The notes beneath the pieces were generated by a model. It searched no databases, was not told the DNA's origin, and saw only the letters and a program-made list of their open reading frames with translations. A program made the position numbers and the translations under genes. From Strigamia acuminata (lineage: Eukaryota; Arthropoda; Chilopoda; Geophilomorpha; Linotaeniidae): a DNA stretch of 64,000 nt. Within the stretch, counting starts at the first letter, position 1. Every line of letters starts with the position of its first letter. The stretch is from the NCBI GenBank assembly GCA_949358305.1, contig OX442315.1, forward strand, positions 33,568,427-33,632,426, given 5' to 3'. Positions 50,962 through 62,945 of the stretch are shown one piece after another.

Positions 50962-51912
50962 TTAAATAGTTTTTTTACCTCTATGAGTTGCAATGTGACG
51001 TTTTAAATGTCCACTTTGAATACAGGAAAAATCACACAAATGACACTTGAATGGTTTTGCACCTGTATGAGTTGCAATATGTTTTTTTAAACTTCCACTT
51101 GCAATACAGGAATAAGCACAAAAATGGCACTTGAATGGTTTTTCACCTGTATGAGTTGCAATATGTTTTTTTAAATTTTCACTTGTAATACAGGAATAAG
51201 CACAGAGATGACACTTGAATGGTTTTTCACCCGTATGAGTCGCAATATGACATCTTAAATGTCCACTTTGAATACAGGAATAAGCACATAAATGACACTT
51301 GAATGGTTTTTCACCTGTGTGAGTTCGCATATGGACAACTAATGATTGTTTAAGCCTAAAAGAAATTGAACACACTTGGCATTTGAAGGGTTTTTCACCT
51401 GTATGAGTTGCAATATGGTTTTTTAAACTCCCACTTTGATTACAAGAATAATCACATAAATGACACTTGAATGATTTTTCACCTGTATGAGTTGCAATAT
51501 GGTTTTTTAAATTCCCACTTGCAACACAGGAATAAGCACAAAGATGGCACTTGAATGGTTTTTCACCTGTATGAGTTGCAATATGTTTTTTTAAACTCCC
51601 ACTTGCAACACAGGAATAAGCACAAAGATGGCACTTGAATGGTTTTTCACCTGTATGAGTTGCAATATGGTTTTTTAAACTCCCACTTTGATTACAAGAA
51701 TAATCACACAAATGACACTTGAATGGTTTTTCACCTGTGTGAGTTCGCATATGGACAACTAATTGTTGTTTAAGCCTAAAAGAAATTGAACACACTTGGC
51801 ATTTGAAGGGTTTTTCACCAGTATGTATAAGCACGTGATTCTTCAAAAGTGAATAAATTGAACACGAATAATCACATAGATTGCAACTGTAACGCTCTTG
51901 TTTCCTCTTCAT
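50962..51912 (-). CDS. C2H2 zinc-finger protein C (11 fingers, C-terminally truncated)
   Basis: Minus-strand frame of 316 codons from MKRKQERYSC. Eleven fingers: the leading pair (SIYSLLKNH; FRLKQQLVVH), then KCHLC fingers with helices NQSGSLKN, VASGSLKK, VASGNLKN and NQSGSLKN. An internal second copy of the KCQVCSISFRLKQ finger sits at position 7, so a block including finger 2 was duplicated. The last four use IQSGHLR, ITSENLK, IASGSLK and IQSGHLK helices. The frame stops at RGKKTI where the family has TGEKPFKC, and relics of three further fingers follow. Eleven complete fingers could still bind DNA, so it may be functional or newly degenerating. Same cluster, strand and unit structure as gene B. 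Confidence 0.8.
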   Translation of the reverse strand: MKRKQERYSCNLCDYSCSIYSLLKNHVLIHTGEKPFKCQVCSISFRLKQQLVVHMRTHTGEKPFKCHLCDYSCNQSGSLKNHIATHTGEKPFKCHLCAYSCVASGSLKKHIATHTGEKPFKCHLCAYSCVASGNLKNHIATHTGEKSFKCHLCDYSCNQSGSLKNHIATHTGEKPFKCQVCSISFRLKQSLVVHMRTHTGEKPFKCHLCAYSCIQSGHLRCHIATHTGEKPFKCHLCAYSCITSENLKKHIATHTGEKPFKCHFCAYSCIASGSLKKHIATHTGAKPFKCHLCDFSCIQSGHLKRHIATHRGKKTI

Positions 51913-52154
51913 TTTGAATATTAACGAGACTCCTAAGCTCCGTGTATAAAACGTTTGCTTCGTAAACTGGCAGATAGGATATCACCCAATCACATCGAAA
52001 ATAAACATTCTGAAATTAAAAGAATTCTAATATTATTGGTTCATTTTATAAGCATGTAGTGAAGTGAAAAAGTGCACTTTTCCTCCATATCTCTAGCAAT
52101 AGCAAGCAAAAACAAATTCCCTTCTGCATCCAACTCCCGAATCACTTATAATAT

Positions 52155-52600
52155 TGTTACGCGCCCGGACTGCGCTGAGTCCGATCGCTCAGTTTAAAGT
52201 GATAGTTTACATAATTTCTCACCAGTTGGCGCTGGAGTGCTAAAACCTCAGAGCTGACTAGAGTAGAGTTCAGTTCTGTTTCAGGTTTCATCTAGTGAAC
52301 ATGCTCTTCTCTTGGTCTATTGGGACTGGCACCTTCAGTGCCTGGTCCCTGTAGCCAGAGCCCTAAATTTGACTTAGAATAATTTTGATTTTCTCTTTCA
52401 GTTTTTAATTTAAGATTGAGTTTATAATTTAAGTTAAGTTTGTTAACTTCATGTATTCAATCCCATTGAATAAAAGTTTATAGTTTAAGTTAAAATTAAG
52501 ACATTAGTCTTCATTTCCCTCTTCACAAACTTCTCAGTTCCTATCTAGTTAAAAGTCTAGAGAATTGTTATGTGTGGCATCCCAAGTCACATGTAGCAAT
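52155..52600. mobile_element. Possible solo LTR or LTR fragment
   Basis: Begins TGTTACGCGCCCGGACTGCG, unlike its AT-rich surroundings. It contains a hairpin (gactgcgctgagtcc...ggtccctgtagcc region) and a ttgAATAAAAG polyadenylation-like word near 52,481. Many arthropod gypsy LTRs start TGTTACG. I could not find a matching right end or duplication, so the boundary is a guess. Confidence 0.35.
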
Positions 52601-52664
52601 AAGGGGTTTCATTAAATGAGCGATTAGTTGATTACTTTGATTACTTTGATTAGTCGATATCTTG

Positions 52665-53320
52665 ATGTATAATGGTGGCCCAGTGGTTCAGGCAATGGAC
52701 TAGGAATCTTCCCACACAGGTTCAAATCCTGTTGTCTGTGAAAATTTTTACTTTTATTTTTACTTTATTTTTAGCAGTAATGTTAATGTTTGTTATTTTA
52801 TATTTGTTAAAAAATTAAAATTAATTAAATTAAAATTTTCTAAAAACAAATATAAAATAACAAACATTAACATTACTGCTAAACATAAATAAAAAATAAA
52901 AGTAAAATTTTTCACAGACAACAGGATTTGAACCTGTGTGAAAAGATTCCTAGTCCATTGCCTGAACCACTGGGCCACCACTACAAGCTATGGTTGCCTT
53001 CATGCAGGCAGTCATGTTAGTGAACAAAGTTGTGATGTCATATGTCATGTGATATCTAATTACTTGGGTTCCAGAGTAAGGTTTGAACAGGCTAATCACC
53101 AAGTGTAGTGCTACACTTGACCTTTTTACTCAAAAAAGTGAAAGAATGATGCTTCTACACACAGTAAAGAATCCTGTGTGTTGTGACTGTTTGTAACAAT
53201 GTGAGAGAGCGTTGCATTTAAATATTTGAAACAAACATTGCTCAGATCATGTGAATACTTTATTTGACTATAGTTTTAACAATTGTGAGGGACACACTCC
53301 TGCGGTCTTCTTGTAAGCTC
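52665..53320. mobile_element. Foldback element, copy 2 (left arm truncated)
   Basis: Palindrome centred near 52,828. The right arm (to about 53,320) matches the right arm of the element at 20,286-20,769, including aaccaagtgtagtgctacac-like and tgagggacacactcctgcgg words. The left arm is cut at about 52,665. Its tRNA-like boxes are better preserved than in copy 1. Confidence 0.8.
52676..52729 (+). promoter_or_regulatory. tRNA-like A and B boxes in foldback copy 2
   Basis: TGGCCCAGTGG (52,676-52,686) is a perfect A-box match and GGTTCAAATCC (52,719-52,729) a full B-box match with normal spacing. The inverted counterpart in the right arm lies at about 52,922-52,978 (ggatttgaacc, ccactgggcca on the plus strand). 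Confidence 0.7.
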
Positions 53321-54786
53321 TCTGCTTATAACAGTGGGAATGAGAATGTCAATCCCAACCCTGACTTTCTGGCTTGGTTTTCTATGCTTTAATACCCCTC
53401 TAGATATCCAGTCAGTTTGTCATTTTTCCTTAGTTTTAAAGAGGATTTCACAACTGAATGAGTCTTTTCCTTTCTCTTGCGCCTTAAACAAGCGCATTCC
53501 TTCCTAAAACTAGCTGTATTATGTTTGTTTCCCTAACATTTTAGCCATGCTCAGTGTTCACTCTTCACCCTTGTTGCAGTCTGAGATTGAGTCATTGTTA
53601 TTACTTTTAACATTCAATTACAAGCAGAGAAACTGTCAAATATAAATAGTGTAAGTCACCAGCAAGCTTGGATTTCCTTAACCGCCTACATTTGACGGCG
53701 GACATTTTGAGGGAAATCCACGAACTTTGCCCACTTATTTGTGCCAAATTAGCTTTTTCACGAATTTAAGTCAAATTAATTTATAACACTCAAATTAATC
53801 GTGACAATGTTTGTTTTGAAATCAATCACTCACTTTATGCTGACAGAAATCACTCAATCACATCAAAATTGAACTAATACACAGTTTTCACATGAAAATT
53901 TGCGTATGCGCACCACTGTGCAGCGCCATCTATTGGCAGAATTGGAAACCCTTCGAGTAGAATAATAAACCATTCCACATGGCTGCTGTTATCGGGAAAA
54001 AATTGGTGGAAGTTAATTACTACTGGTAGTTTGTTAGGATTTGATTAGTTAGCATTATTTGTTTGGTAATAATCCACTCGTAGCAATTTTCGTTGCCTCT
54101 AGTATCTATCTCTCTCACATTTTGATTTCACTACTCAAAGGCAATGTTTTATGATAGCAACATAAACAATTTTCTAAATAAATAAATAAATAAATGGAAT
54201 TGTTTTAAAAAAATAGATTCTTGAAAATTAATTTTCAAGACCACTTCTACGTGCCCATGTCACGCGTAAGTTGTAGTTTTAAGAATTTAAAAAAACTATG
54301 ACAGCAATTTTTGTTCTTGGACCATCACAAAATAAATAATAATATTATCAAAACTTACTATTACTGTTCAATCGGAATAGTAATTGTGACTTGTTTTTCA
54401 CCAGTTCGGTATTTGTTTGCGCATTTAATAAAAAATATAGAAGCTGTGTGTACCGACATACTCTACAGTATATCATGTATTTTATGCACAAGCAGGCAAA
54501 GCAGGCTCATCGAGCAGTGCAACCGCGCAGAGCGCCAAGCCGAATAGGGCGTAATAATGCGCCCAAAATTCACCGAGAGAGCAAAAAAAAAAACCATTGC
54601 GTAGATCGACCTTGAGCAAAGTGTTTGTTTAATTTTAGGCAGAAAAGAAATTTTTGACACAAATACATTTTCTGAATAGTAAAAACAGTTTTTGCACAAG
54701 CACCATGTTCGACTAGAATTCGAGGCTCCAGAAGCAGTTAGTTTCGACTAACAAGTAAGAAAGAGAATACCTTGTTGGTCACTCAG
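53321..54786. other. Gene-free stretch with zinc-finger-flank debris
   Basis: Around 53,815-53,880 the words aatcactcactttatgctga and atcactcaatcacatcaaaa match the 5' flank of the zinc-finger genes, so another unit once stood here. AGCGCCATCTATTGG at 53,922-53,936 resembles a CTCF site. An (AAAT)n repeat lies at 54,178-54,194. The short frames at 54,311-54,699 show no domain. Confidence 0.45.
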
Positions 54787-55000
54787 ATGAAGACGCTCAA
54801 TGAACTGGAAATCGAGCTTGAACACAAACAAGAGAAGGCGGCGGATAAGGGCGAGGAAAAGTCCGTCGATTTGAGCAGGAAAGTGGCCCGGACTAACCAA
54901 AGAAATGACGGCCAAATTGGCGAGTAAGGAGACGGAACAAGAACAGCAACTCGCTTATACTCTTGCCAACTATAACTTGGGCCTATTTCCCATTGGCTGA
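54787..55000 (+). pseudogene. Fragment of a coiled-coil protein gene, frameshifted
   Basis: The frame at 54,787-54,927 reads MKTLNELEIELEHKQEKAAD, a heptad-rich coiled coil, and stops at TAA. An overlapping second frame carries on with EMTAKLASKETEQEQQLAY and ends at TGA (54,998-55,000). The shift between them suggests a decayed copy; an AATAAA follows near 55,132. I cannot name the parent family. Confidence 0.4.
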
Positions 55001-55345
55001 GCCTCATTACTCACTCTGTGTTACCACCCGGAAAAATAGTTCAGTTTGGTTTTAAATTTGTTTGATGATTTTAATCATTGAAATGATGTAATATTGTTTG
55101 TATTTTCTAAGAAAATGTATCTTCAAGTCAAAAAATAAAGATTTATGCTGGTTTATTTAAACATTCTTGTTTACTAAGATTAATGATTGCTTTTTCCTGG
55201 GAAGCAAACAATTTTCAAATTTATTATCGGTTGTTTTGTCTGGACAGCATTCAAAATGTCAGCCAGTGTTTTGATCCATTTTTTATTATCACTACACCAG
55301 TAAAAATGCTCAGCCAATGGGAAATAAGCCCAAGTTATAGTTGGC
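54965..55345. repeat. 38-bp inverted repeat pair flanking about 300 bp
   Basis: 54,965-55,002 and 55,308-55,345 are reverse complements with one mismatch; the left copy includes the end of the coiled-coil fragment. Confidence 0.85.
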
Positions 55346-55372
55346 CAGTAGGCAAGAGAACGGGACCAGTTT

Positions 55373-55490
55373 TTGGGTCCCGATCCGTCCCGACTCCCGA
55401 AATTTTAAAATTCTTGGGTCCCGACCCGTCCCGTGTCCCGAAAATTTTATGTTTTTTGGTCCCGACCCGTCCCGTGTCCCGAAATTGCGG
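55373..55490. repeat. GC-rich tandem repeat (GGTCCCGACCCGTCCCG type)
   Basis: Three units of about 40 bp, each with a gggtcccgacccgtcccg core followed by tgtcccgaaattt, in an AT-rich neighbourhood. Confidence 0.8.
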
Positions 55491-55639
55491 ATGGATTAAA
55501 ATAAAATATTGAAAAAATTGAAATAAAAAATGAATAAGATGGATGAAATGTAAAATATTCATTTCCCACTATAAACACGCTAAGAATTTATTACCGGAAT
55601 TTATTACCTCCTACTTGGGAATTGTTGATTTCTCTCGCT

Positions 55640-56160
55640 AGGTGGTGTGCATGCCAATGTGAAAACTGTATATTCTGGAATTAAACGAAGATCAAACATT
55701 AGGTACATACTTTTGATAAATAATTGTGCTCTGTAATATCACTTTCTTACAGTAATCAAGTGGAAATTTCATTTTTTGTCCATTTTAAGCATTTGGTTTA
55801 TTGGTTATACCCAAGTATTCAGGTAATCAGGTTTTCTTATGACCAAGACCACGAATTGTGTTCGTGGCACGCCACAGTCGAGCGAGGATTCTTGAAGAGG
55901 CTTGATAATCTTATAGATTTGCACACTGTTTAAAAACAAAGTAAATAGTATTTTTTTCTTTGGAAATTTCATCTACATCATAACTTACCTCAATTCTGAT
56001 AAGATCTTATAAGATTTTTCCACCTGTTAAATCGCGTGGTGGAAGAAGCAAGTGATAGGAAAACGTGAGGTGGTCGGGCGTTACTAAAACCCGATATAAA
56101 ATTTAATTTTGTGCCATCTGTTGGTAGAAATAGATAGTGCAATGAGATGACCACAGTATA
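55640..56160. repeat. Zinc-finger-unit flank remnant
   Basis: attaggtacatacttttgat resembles attaggtacacacattttat upstream of gene A (18,718), and aaaacccgatataaaattta resembles the segment at 15,220. It marks the right edge of the cluster as I can see it. Confidence 0.5.
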
Positions 56161-59100
56161 GAGAACAGATGCTCAGCTTCAGCCCCGTAAATGTATTGGA
56201 TAAAAATTTATTATTACAAAATGCTTTATATGATAAAATTGGTACATTTGGCATTTTTCAGTGGAGAAATGCGCGGGTTTGAAATTGAAATTTCAAACTG
56301 ATAATCCGTTTATCTCGATTATCCCTGGCGGAAATAATGCAAAACGCGTCATATTTTTGAGAATCGGATTTTCGAAAACCCGATTTTCATAATCCACATA
56401 CAGGGTGGATTCTTTGGACTTTGACCCGATTTCAACTCGTTTTTCTGGAGGCCATTTTAAAATCAAATAGATCGGCGGTTGAAGCACATTATAAAAAGTA
56501 AGTCTATTTAACTTATTTTTATCATTATTATGCATTTAAGAACGATAAAATGCGGCCGATGTTCAGCCACATTTGTGCGATGGAATACGACCGATTTTCT
56601 TTTTTGCCCCCATCATAAATTTACACTCTTTATACAAATTTCCAACTTTTCATAATTATATATGATATGTAATATAATATAATATACAATATAATATGTA
56701 AATTCAAATTATCTTTACGCTACCACCACAAAAAGCGTAGCATTTTTTCTTGATATTTTGTGACGTTTCGTGACGTCAACTCCATGCCACCAACATGACC
56801 TCCTTTCCTTGGCCCAACATTGCCCTACTGTCTCTTCTATGTTCTGTGGTAGAAACTACTGTGACTGGAACCAACATGAACTTACACATTGTCCCAAGTT
56901 ATACACTCGACAAAAAAATTCCTTTACTGATCCAGATCGCCATCTCTTGCACAAACGAGAAAACTAAATTGCATAAGTTTTAAAAATTTGAATTCTTTTT
57001 TTTACGTGGAAAACAAATATTGCAACTGTCCAAGAATCGTTTTTTAAAATATATTTTCCATTTTATTCCACATAAAATTAATAATGTACAGTGTAGTGTC
57101 TTTCATTTTATAATTTACTAGAATTTACTAGAAATTAAACAAATAAAAACAAATGTTCAATTTTACAAAACCATTGCAGTGAAGTGTAATCGATTTCGAA
57201 AAAATGCAAACATTTCCACTTCTTTTAGTCCAGTTTGCCCGAAAACTGAAATCTAGAAAATCATTTTTACCTGTCGCGTTCACGACTCCTACCTACTGTC
57301 GAGTGCTGCCGCCTATGGCTGCACTCCGTAATAATTATTTAAGAATATTGATTAAATTAATAAAATATAAACTCAACCTACATTCGCTCTCGTTTAATCC
57401 ATTATTTCTGCAATTTCTACAGTTCAAAAAGAGAAATGAAACAACACAAAAATACAACACACAATAAATAGAAAAAGTGGTGTAAAAAGCGCGGATGGAC
57501 AAGTGCAAAATCAGGTGCAATTGAGCCATAAATCATTGTTAAGAGTAGTAATACCATTACTAGTAAAACCACAGACTACATGTCGCCTTTTCCTTTTGTA
57601 TGTGTTGATTGAATTGTGCAGGTGTTCCCAAAGGTGAACCCGAAAGGGACTATTGACTAGAGCGACCCCACCCTTCCCCCACGGCCCTTATCGAGAATCA
57701 TCACCTGCTATGAAAGGAAACAAGATTAATCAGGACGATCAATTCGCTGTGAGAACAAGAACGGCTGCTGCTGCTTCTACACCAATGCTGGATGACCTCA
57801 TCAAGGGAGAATAGTCCAATATTCATTATAGATGACTCCAACCTATTTCATGTTCTTAGCGCCATCTGCTGTCTTTCGTCTACTAACTCATTTCGCCTCA
57901 ACCGTTTAACTGTCAAACTGGAGGAATTTAATATGAAACAACGCGAATAAACTGTTAAACTACGATTAAGTGCTTTTATATTGAACACGCACGCGTTATC
58001 GTTACTAAGTTACTAAGTACACGCGTTAAAATACTACACGTGATTGATTTTAGTCATCGGGCAGCGGATTTCCAAGAAAAAATCGAATTTTTGTTTGTGC
58101 GGACAAATTATGCAAAAAGTACTTGAAATGAAATATTAAATTTCCTCCTTAATGTCAATGTTTAAAAATAATAATTGTAGAAAACTGTTCTGATTAGATT
58201 AAGTCGCGTAATACGTTTAGCTTAACTCGTTTAAGAAGCTTCCGACATAAATTGATTAGTATAGTTACTGTTTTTATAAATCCAACAAAAATCTATATTG
58301 GTCTTCTCGAGTATTGTTCTAATAAAACGTTCGTCCCAACGAGGATCAGAAGTGCTCCTTTTCCCACCAACTAAATAAATTTACCACGCCTATACAAACA
58401 TTCGTTTTTCACTCTGACAAACTCATGTGACATACACATAAAAAAAAAATACCATAAACTCATTATATTCTTTTTATATAATCCCACGAGATCTCGGAAA
58501 CCCAACTCACTTATTTAAACCGCTAAAACAGAAATAAAGACAAAAAAAAAATATCCAGCTCTGCACGAGCGCCGACTTCCTTAAGCGTGATTCAAATTCT
58601 AGAACACACTTGTAAGATTTTTTCCCTCGCACTTTGAGTAATTAGAACACACCTCTTCTGTTTTTAACATTTCCACTAAACCCCGTTTCTAACCTAACAA
58701 CGTCTCCCAGGACATGTCGAGACACAAACACGCGAAATTGTCTTAACAACTTTTTCCGTCAAAGCGCTTCAGCACAAATCCACGGTTAGTGCGTCGAGTC
58801 TGTCGACAAAGTTAATAAGCATTGTCAAAACAGTTTTGCTGCCACGTTGCGAGCATGCCGAATGCAGCACGAGCTGATCGGAATTTTTGTTTATAATTCC
58901 CGTGTAAAGCTTCAATTCTCTTCCTCCTTTTCCAATTCCCTCGCTCGAGCGTGTGGAGGGAGCGGGTTGCTACAAATTCCCTCGTTGATTTAATTTCTCT
59001 GCTAATTACTATTTCAGGATGGAACGGGGAGAAAATCGTAAATTAATCGCAATTAGCTCTGGCGCTGCTTCCACTGCATTATGTATAATTACTTTAAAAT

Positions 59101-61857
59101 AAAAAAGAGGGGGGAGGGCGAGTAATTAGCAAAATGTGTTGCGAAAGCGAAGCCTCTGTCTTAACATAGCAATATGATCTTCGACTGGAAATGCCGACCG
59201 CCATCACCGACACAGGGGTTTAATTTACACACAAAGTAATTTTATCAATAAGGAAACGCCACCAACTTCTATTAACAAATGTGACGCGTTTTGCAACATG
59301 AAACTTTGCGCATTTTACCATAAGGCGGATGCTGCGGATGGAGATGACGATAGATATTCATAAATTAAAACCTTTTTTCGTCGTCCTATTTAACAATGAA
59401 ATTAAATTAAAACAAGCTTTGACCGTGAATTAGGACTCGTGTAGCAACACGACGTGAGCAATGCTACATTTTTAAGTCAAATCAATATTAATTTTTTTTT
59501 TTTTTTTTATTTTTTTTTTTCTGCTTGAAGATCCCGAGAAAAGTTTGAAGACGCGCACATGCATGATGAAAACACGCAGCCGCCTTCTAAACTATATTCG
59601 CCTATGTAACTCAAACTGCGCCACTAATTAGCTAAACCCCTAATTAAGCATTTATTGGATTAGGTTTCAAACGTAAATTACAATGCTCAGACGAAGCCCG
59701 TGGATATGAAGCGGATATCCATCATTTTAATGGAATCTTTTGTTGTAAAACTTGGCTTATACAAAAATTAAAAAAAAAAAAAAAAAAAAAATATATAGAA
59801 AATAAAAAAAGTATCAAGAAAAAAAAAACGCGGAACAAACATTTTGAATTACCTAACTTCAATTTCATTAGTGCGACATCGCCCCACAGAAGGCGTGTCC
59901 TCCTCACTTTTGTTTCGCACGGATTGATAATCATTTCAATTGTCATTGCAGTCTCGACTTAATTCACAGTGCAAACACAGAAATAACAGATTAAATTAGT
60001 GGATAAAATAAACTTGTTTTTCCCTATACATTTTTCTCCTCATCCATTTTGGTTGTGCAATTTATTTGGCCGAGTGTTTATTACTAAACCACAGCATGGT
60101 GTAAGGTCACAATGAATTTTGTTTGCTGAGCCCCTGAAACTTCACTGCATTGCATGCACACAAAAATAGACAACAATTTATAAAAACACATACAAACGAA
60201 TTTTTTGTGTCTTAATGACTTATTTCCTATACAGAAAATACTCTGAAATCAAATCAAGCAATAAAAAAAAAAATCATAAATTGAGAAACCAATAAAATAA
60301 CAAAACCTCATCAAAACTAGAGTCCACAGTCAATTGTATCTTGCTTTTGCTGTATTTTTTTTTATTGCAAATTATCTTTATCACGAAGCCGTGCGCGTTT
60401 TATGATTGTGTGCGTGATGTCTACTTTATTTATTTTAATATACATACAGTAGATACATTTTTTTCCTTCTCCTTTCTTCTCACTCTGAAAACATAATGTT
60501 CCATCACGTGCAACATTAATCACCAGCAAGAGTCAATAATAAATGAAGTATAATGAATGGCGGAGGTAATTTGTTTGCTAGAGAATCAAAGCTTTCAGTC
60601 GGCAACAGCAGCAGACGCCAATGTTCGTGGGTAGGGTAGATGGTGAGCGTTAATTGAAATCATAAACAGCAGGGGGCGTGCACATTTGACTAGCCTCAGT
60701 TGAAAATCAAAGAATAAAAATAATAATAAAAACAGTCGAAAAAAGAATATTTCAAAGCGAAATTGCAAATCTACAAACACAATTCCATCTACATAATTGT
60801 AGGCATGATGCAGCGATGCTTAAATAGAACCATTATCGATTTTAATAAGAAAAAAAAATACCCACAGAGAAATAAATGTTTTGTTATGAAAACTTGTAAG
60901 CAAAGACTAACTTTGTGTAAGTGAAGAATGGAGTATTTGACGCGCGTCACTGACCCGTACAATCAGATTCGATCACACTGCAATCAAACGAACAGTCAAG
61001 TGCTTGTAAACCGTTCAATCGAATTACTCGAAAAAAAAAACGCAATTTCGTGCCAATAAGATTTTTAGATTCTCTTTTGTTTATATTTATTTAAACAAGT
61101 GTGCACGCTGTAATAAAAATAGAAATTATTCGGCTCGATATTCATTATCAGTTTTATGGCATGAGCTGCGGAGCTGCGCAGTGCAAGTACAGCTAAAGAG
61201 TGATTAGAAATAGCAAATCAATTTTGGGATTCAAGTTTGGTGACCTGTGTTGTAGGGGAATGGAGAATATTAGCGACATAAGTTAGGTTTTGTTAATATA
61301 TCAGTTGGTATAGAATGCAGCAACGCCTACATTCAAATCCCCGCTGTCATTATCGTTGTCCTCGTCTTGATTTGAGTCTGGCTGTGAGTGGAATTAACCC
61401 TGGAATAAGGCAGCTTCCCAAATTAAATAGCTGACAAATCCCAAGTGAATTGTAATCACACGCTTGCACATGGGAGGCCTGTATTTAAAGTACACTAAAC
61501 GACAAAAATTTAATATTAACAAAAAAAAAATAAAAATAAATAAATTCAATTTTTTTTTTGAGAAAAAATATAATAATTTTGATTTCACTATTTCCTGCTT
61601 GCATCCGTGTATACATATATTGAAAAGAGGAGAAAAAAATAAATTGGGTATAATATTGTGGAAAAACCGATTCCAATATGTATCCCTCGTTTCGACATGT
61701 CTGCATTTATTAAAATGTATGAAAATGCTTCATTTGAATAGAAATGTATCTGCGCAGTACTAATAAAAAACATTTTTATTTCTTTTATTACGTCACCGCC
61801 CTACCGCACACTTTTCGACTCCTCGATCTACTGCCAAGAAGACGAAAAAAGTAAATT

Positions 61858-61882
61858 TCATAATAATAATAATAATAATAAT
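61858..61882. repeat. (TAA)n microsatellite
   Basis: About eight perfect ATA/TAA units. Confidence 0.9.
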
Positions 61883-62931
61883 GCTAAAATACGGAACAAA
61901 CGTTGGTATTAATTAATTATTTTCGTAATGGCCGCCAACACCTTCCACTGAGGCTATGTATTTACTTATACGGGCAGACCTGTGCGAGATTAGCGGCTGT
62001 GCCTGCCAGATAGGGAGATCTGTAATTAAGGTTCTGTCATATTCGTTCAAAGCCAATAGTGGCCAGCGCCCCAGCGCCCCCTCTACGCGCAGTCTGTGGC
62101 GCCTTATGGAAATTGTTTAATATCGCCCGAGCCACGGACGTCTCTCTACTGTCACCGAGCTCAGTCCGCTCCGGCCACTCGAAATCCGTCGCTCGACAGG
62201 GGGAAGAAGAAATAAAAAGCCATCGCGCCCTCTTAATCAATAGAGGGCGTTGGATCGGCCAGAAAACGGTTCGCAAAACGTGCTCGGAACGCATAAAACC
62301 CCCGTTTTCGTACAGGGGCACGGTCAGTGACATTTCAAATAAAACGTTCAAATATTTTTTAGAATTTACAAATAATGGAAGGAAAAGAAAAAAAGAAAAA
62401 AAAAGAATGAAAGAACGAAACGTGTATTTTACTTTTGATTAAAAAAAAAAGAAAAAAACGGTCTTCGCTCTAAATTCAATCTGTTTTCATTAGAAATTGA
62501 AACGCTTACTTCGCAAACGTGGACCATTTGAAACTGTCCCCACTCCCGCCTCGACGGCCTTGTCCCCCATGCGATCAGACGAGCTTTGTTCGGGCTAATC
62601 ATGGGAAAAGCACCCCGGTTGGCTTCTCCTCAATACAACACACACGGAGTTCCGTTAGCCACTTTGTTTCTGGTCAGTTATTTCAAAGCGGCTGACCACA
62701 ATCGCTTGCATTTGGCTCCCATCTCGGCAACGTGTGCGTACGTGTAAGGCAGTCCAAGTGGGCGAGGGGAGAATCACATGGGATAAGGGGGAGAGGAGAA
62801 AATGGTTGGAAAAGGGATCAGAGGGGAGCGAAAAGCGATGTGTTGCACATACAAAAGACAAGTTAGGTAGAGACAATTTATGATTAGCCATCACTTGACT
62901 TATTAGTGACCTATGGCTTCTATTATCATCC

Positions 62932-62945
62932 GCAACCATGGCAAC
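62932..62945. promoter_or_regulatory. X-box-like motif (RFX type)
   Basis: GCAACCATGGCAAC is a near-palindrome; its complement GTTGCCATGGTTGC matches the RFX X-box half GTTGCCATGG fully and the other half partly. Confidence 0.35.

Larger units (their letters stand above)
46682..52090. repeat. Zinc-finger duplication unit 2, interrupted by a copia element
   Basis: Paralogue of 43,567-46,140. Removing the copia insertion and its duplication (47,868-50,464) leaves about 2.8 kb in the same order as unit 1: finger remnant, AT-rich spacer, zinc-finger gene C, 5' flank. Confidence 0.8.

Noticed and set aside
45026-51912. A CRISPR-like array, suggested by regular 84-bp repeats
   Set aside because: The repeats encode 28-residue C2H2 fingers in frame and the DNA is eukaryotic.
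62059-62442. 127-codon plus-strand frame in the GC-rich right region
   Set aside because: No domain, a lysine-rich A-run tail and an equally open minus frame; not supported as a gene.
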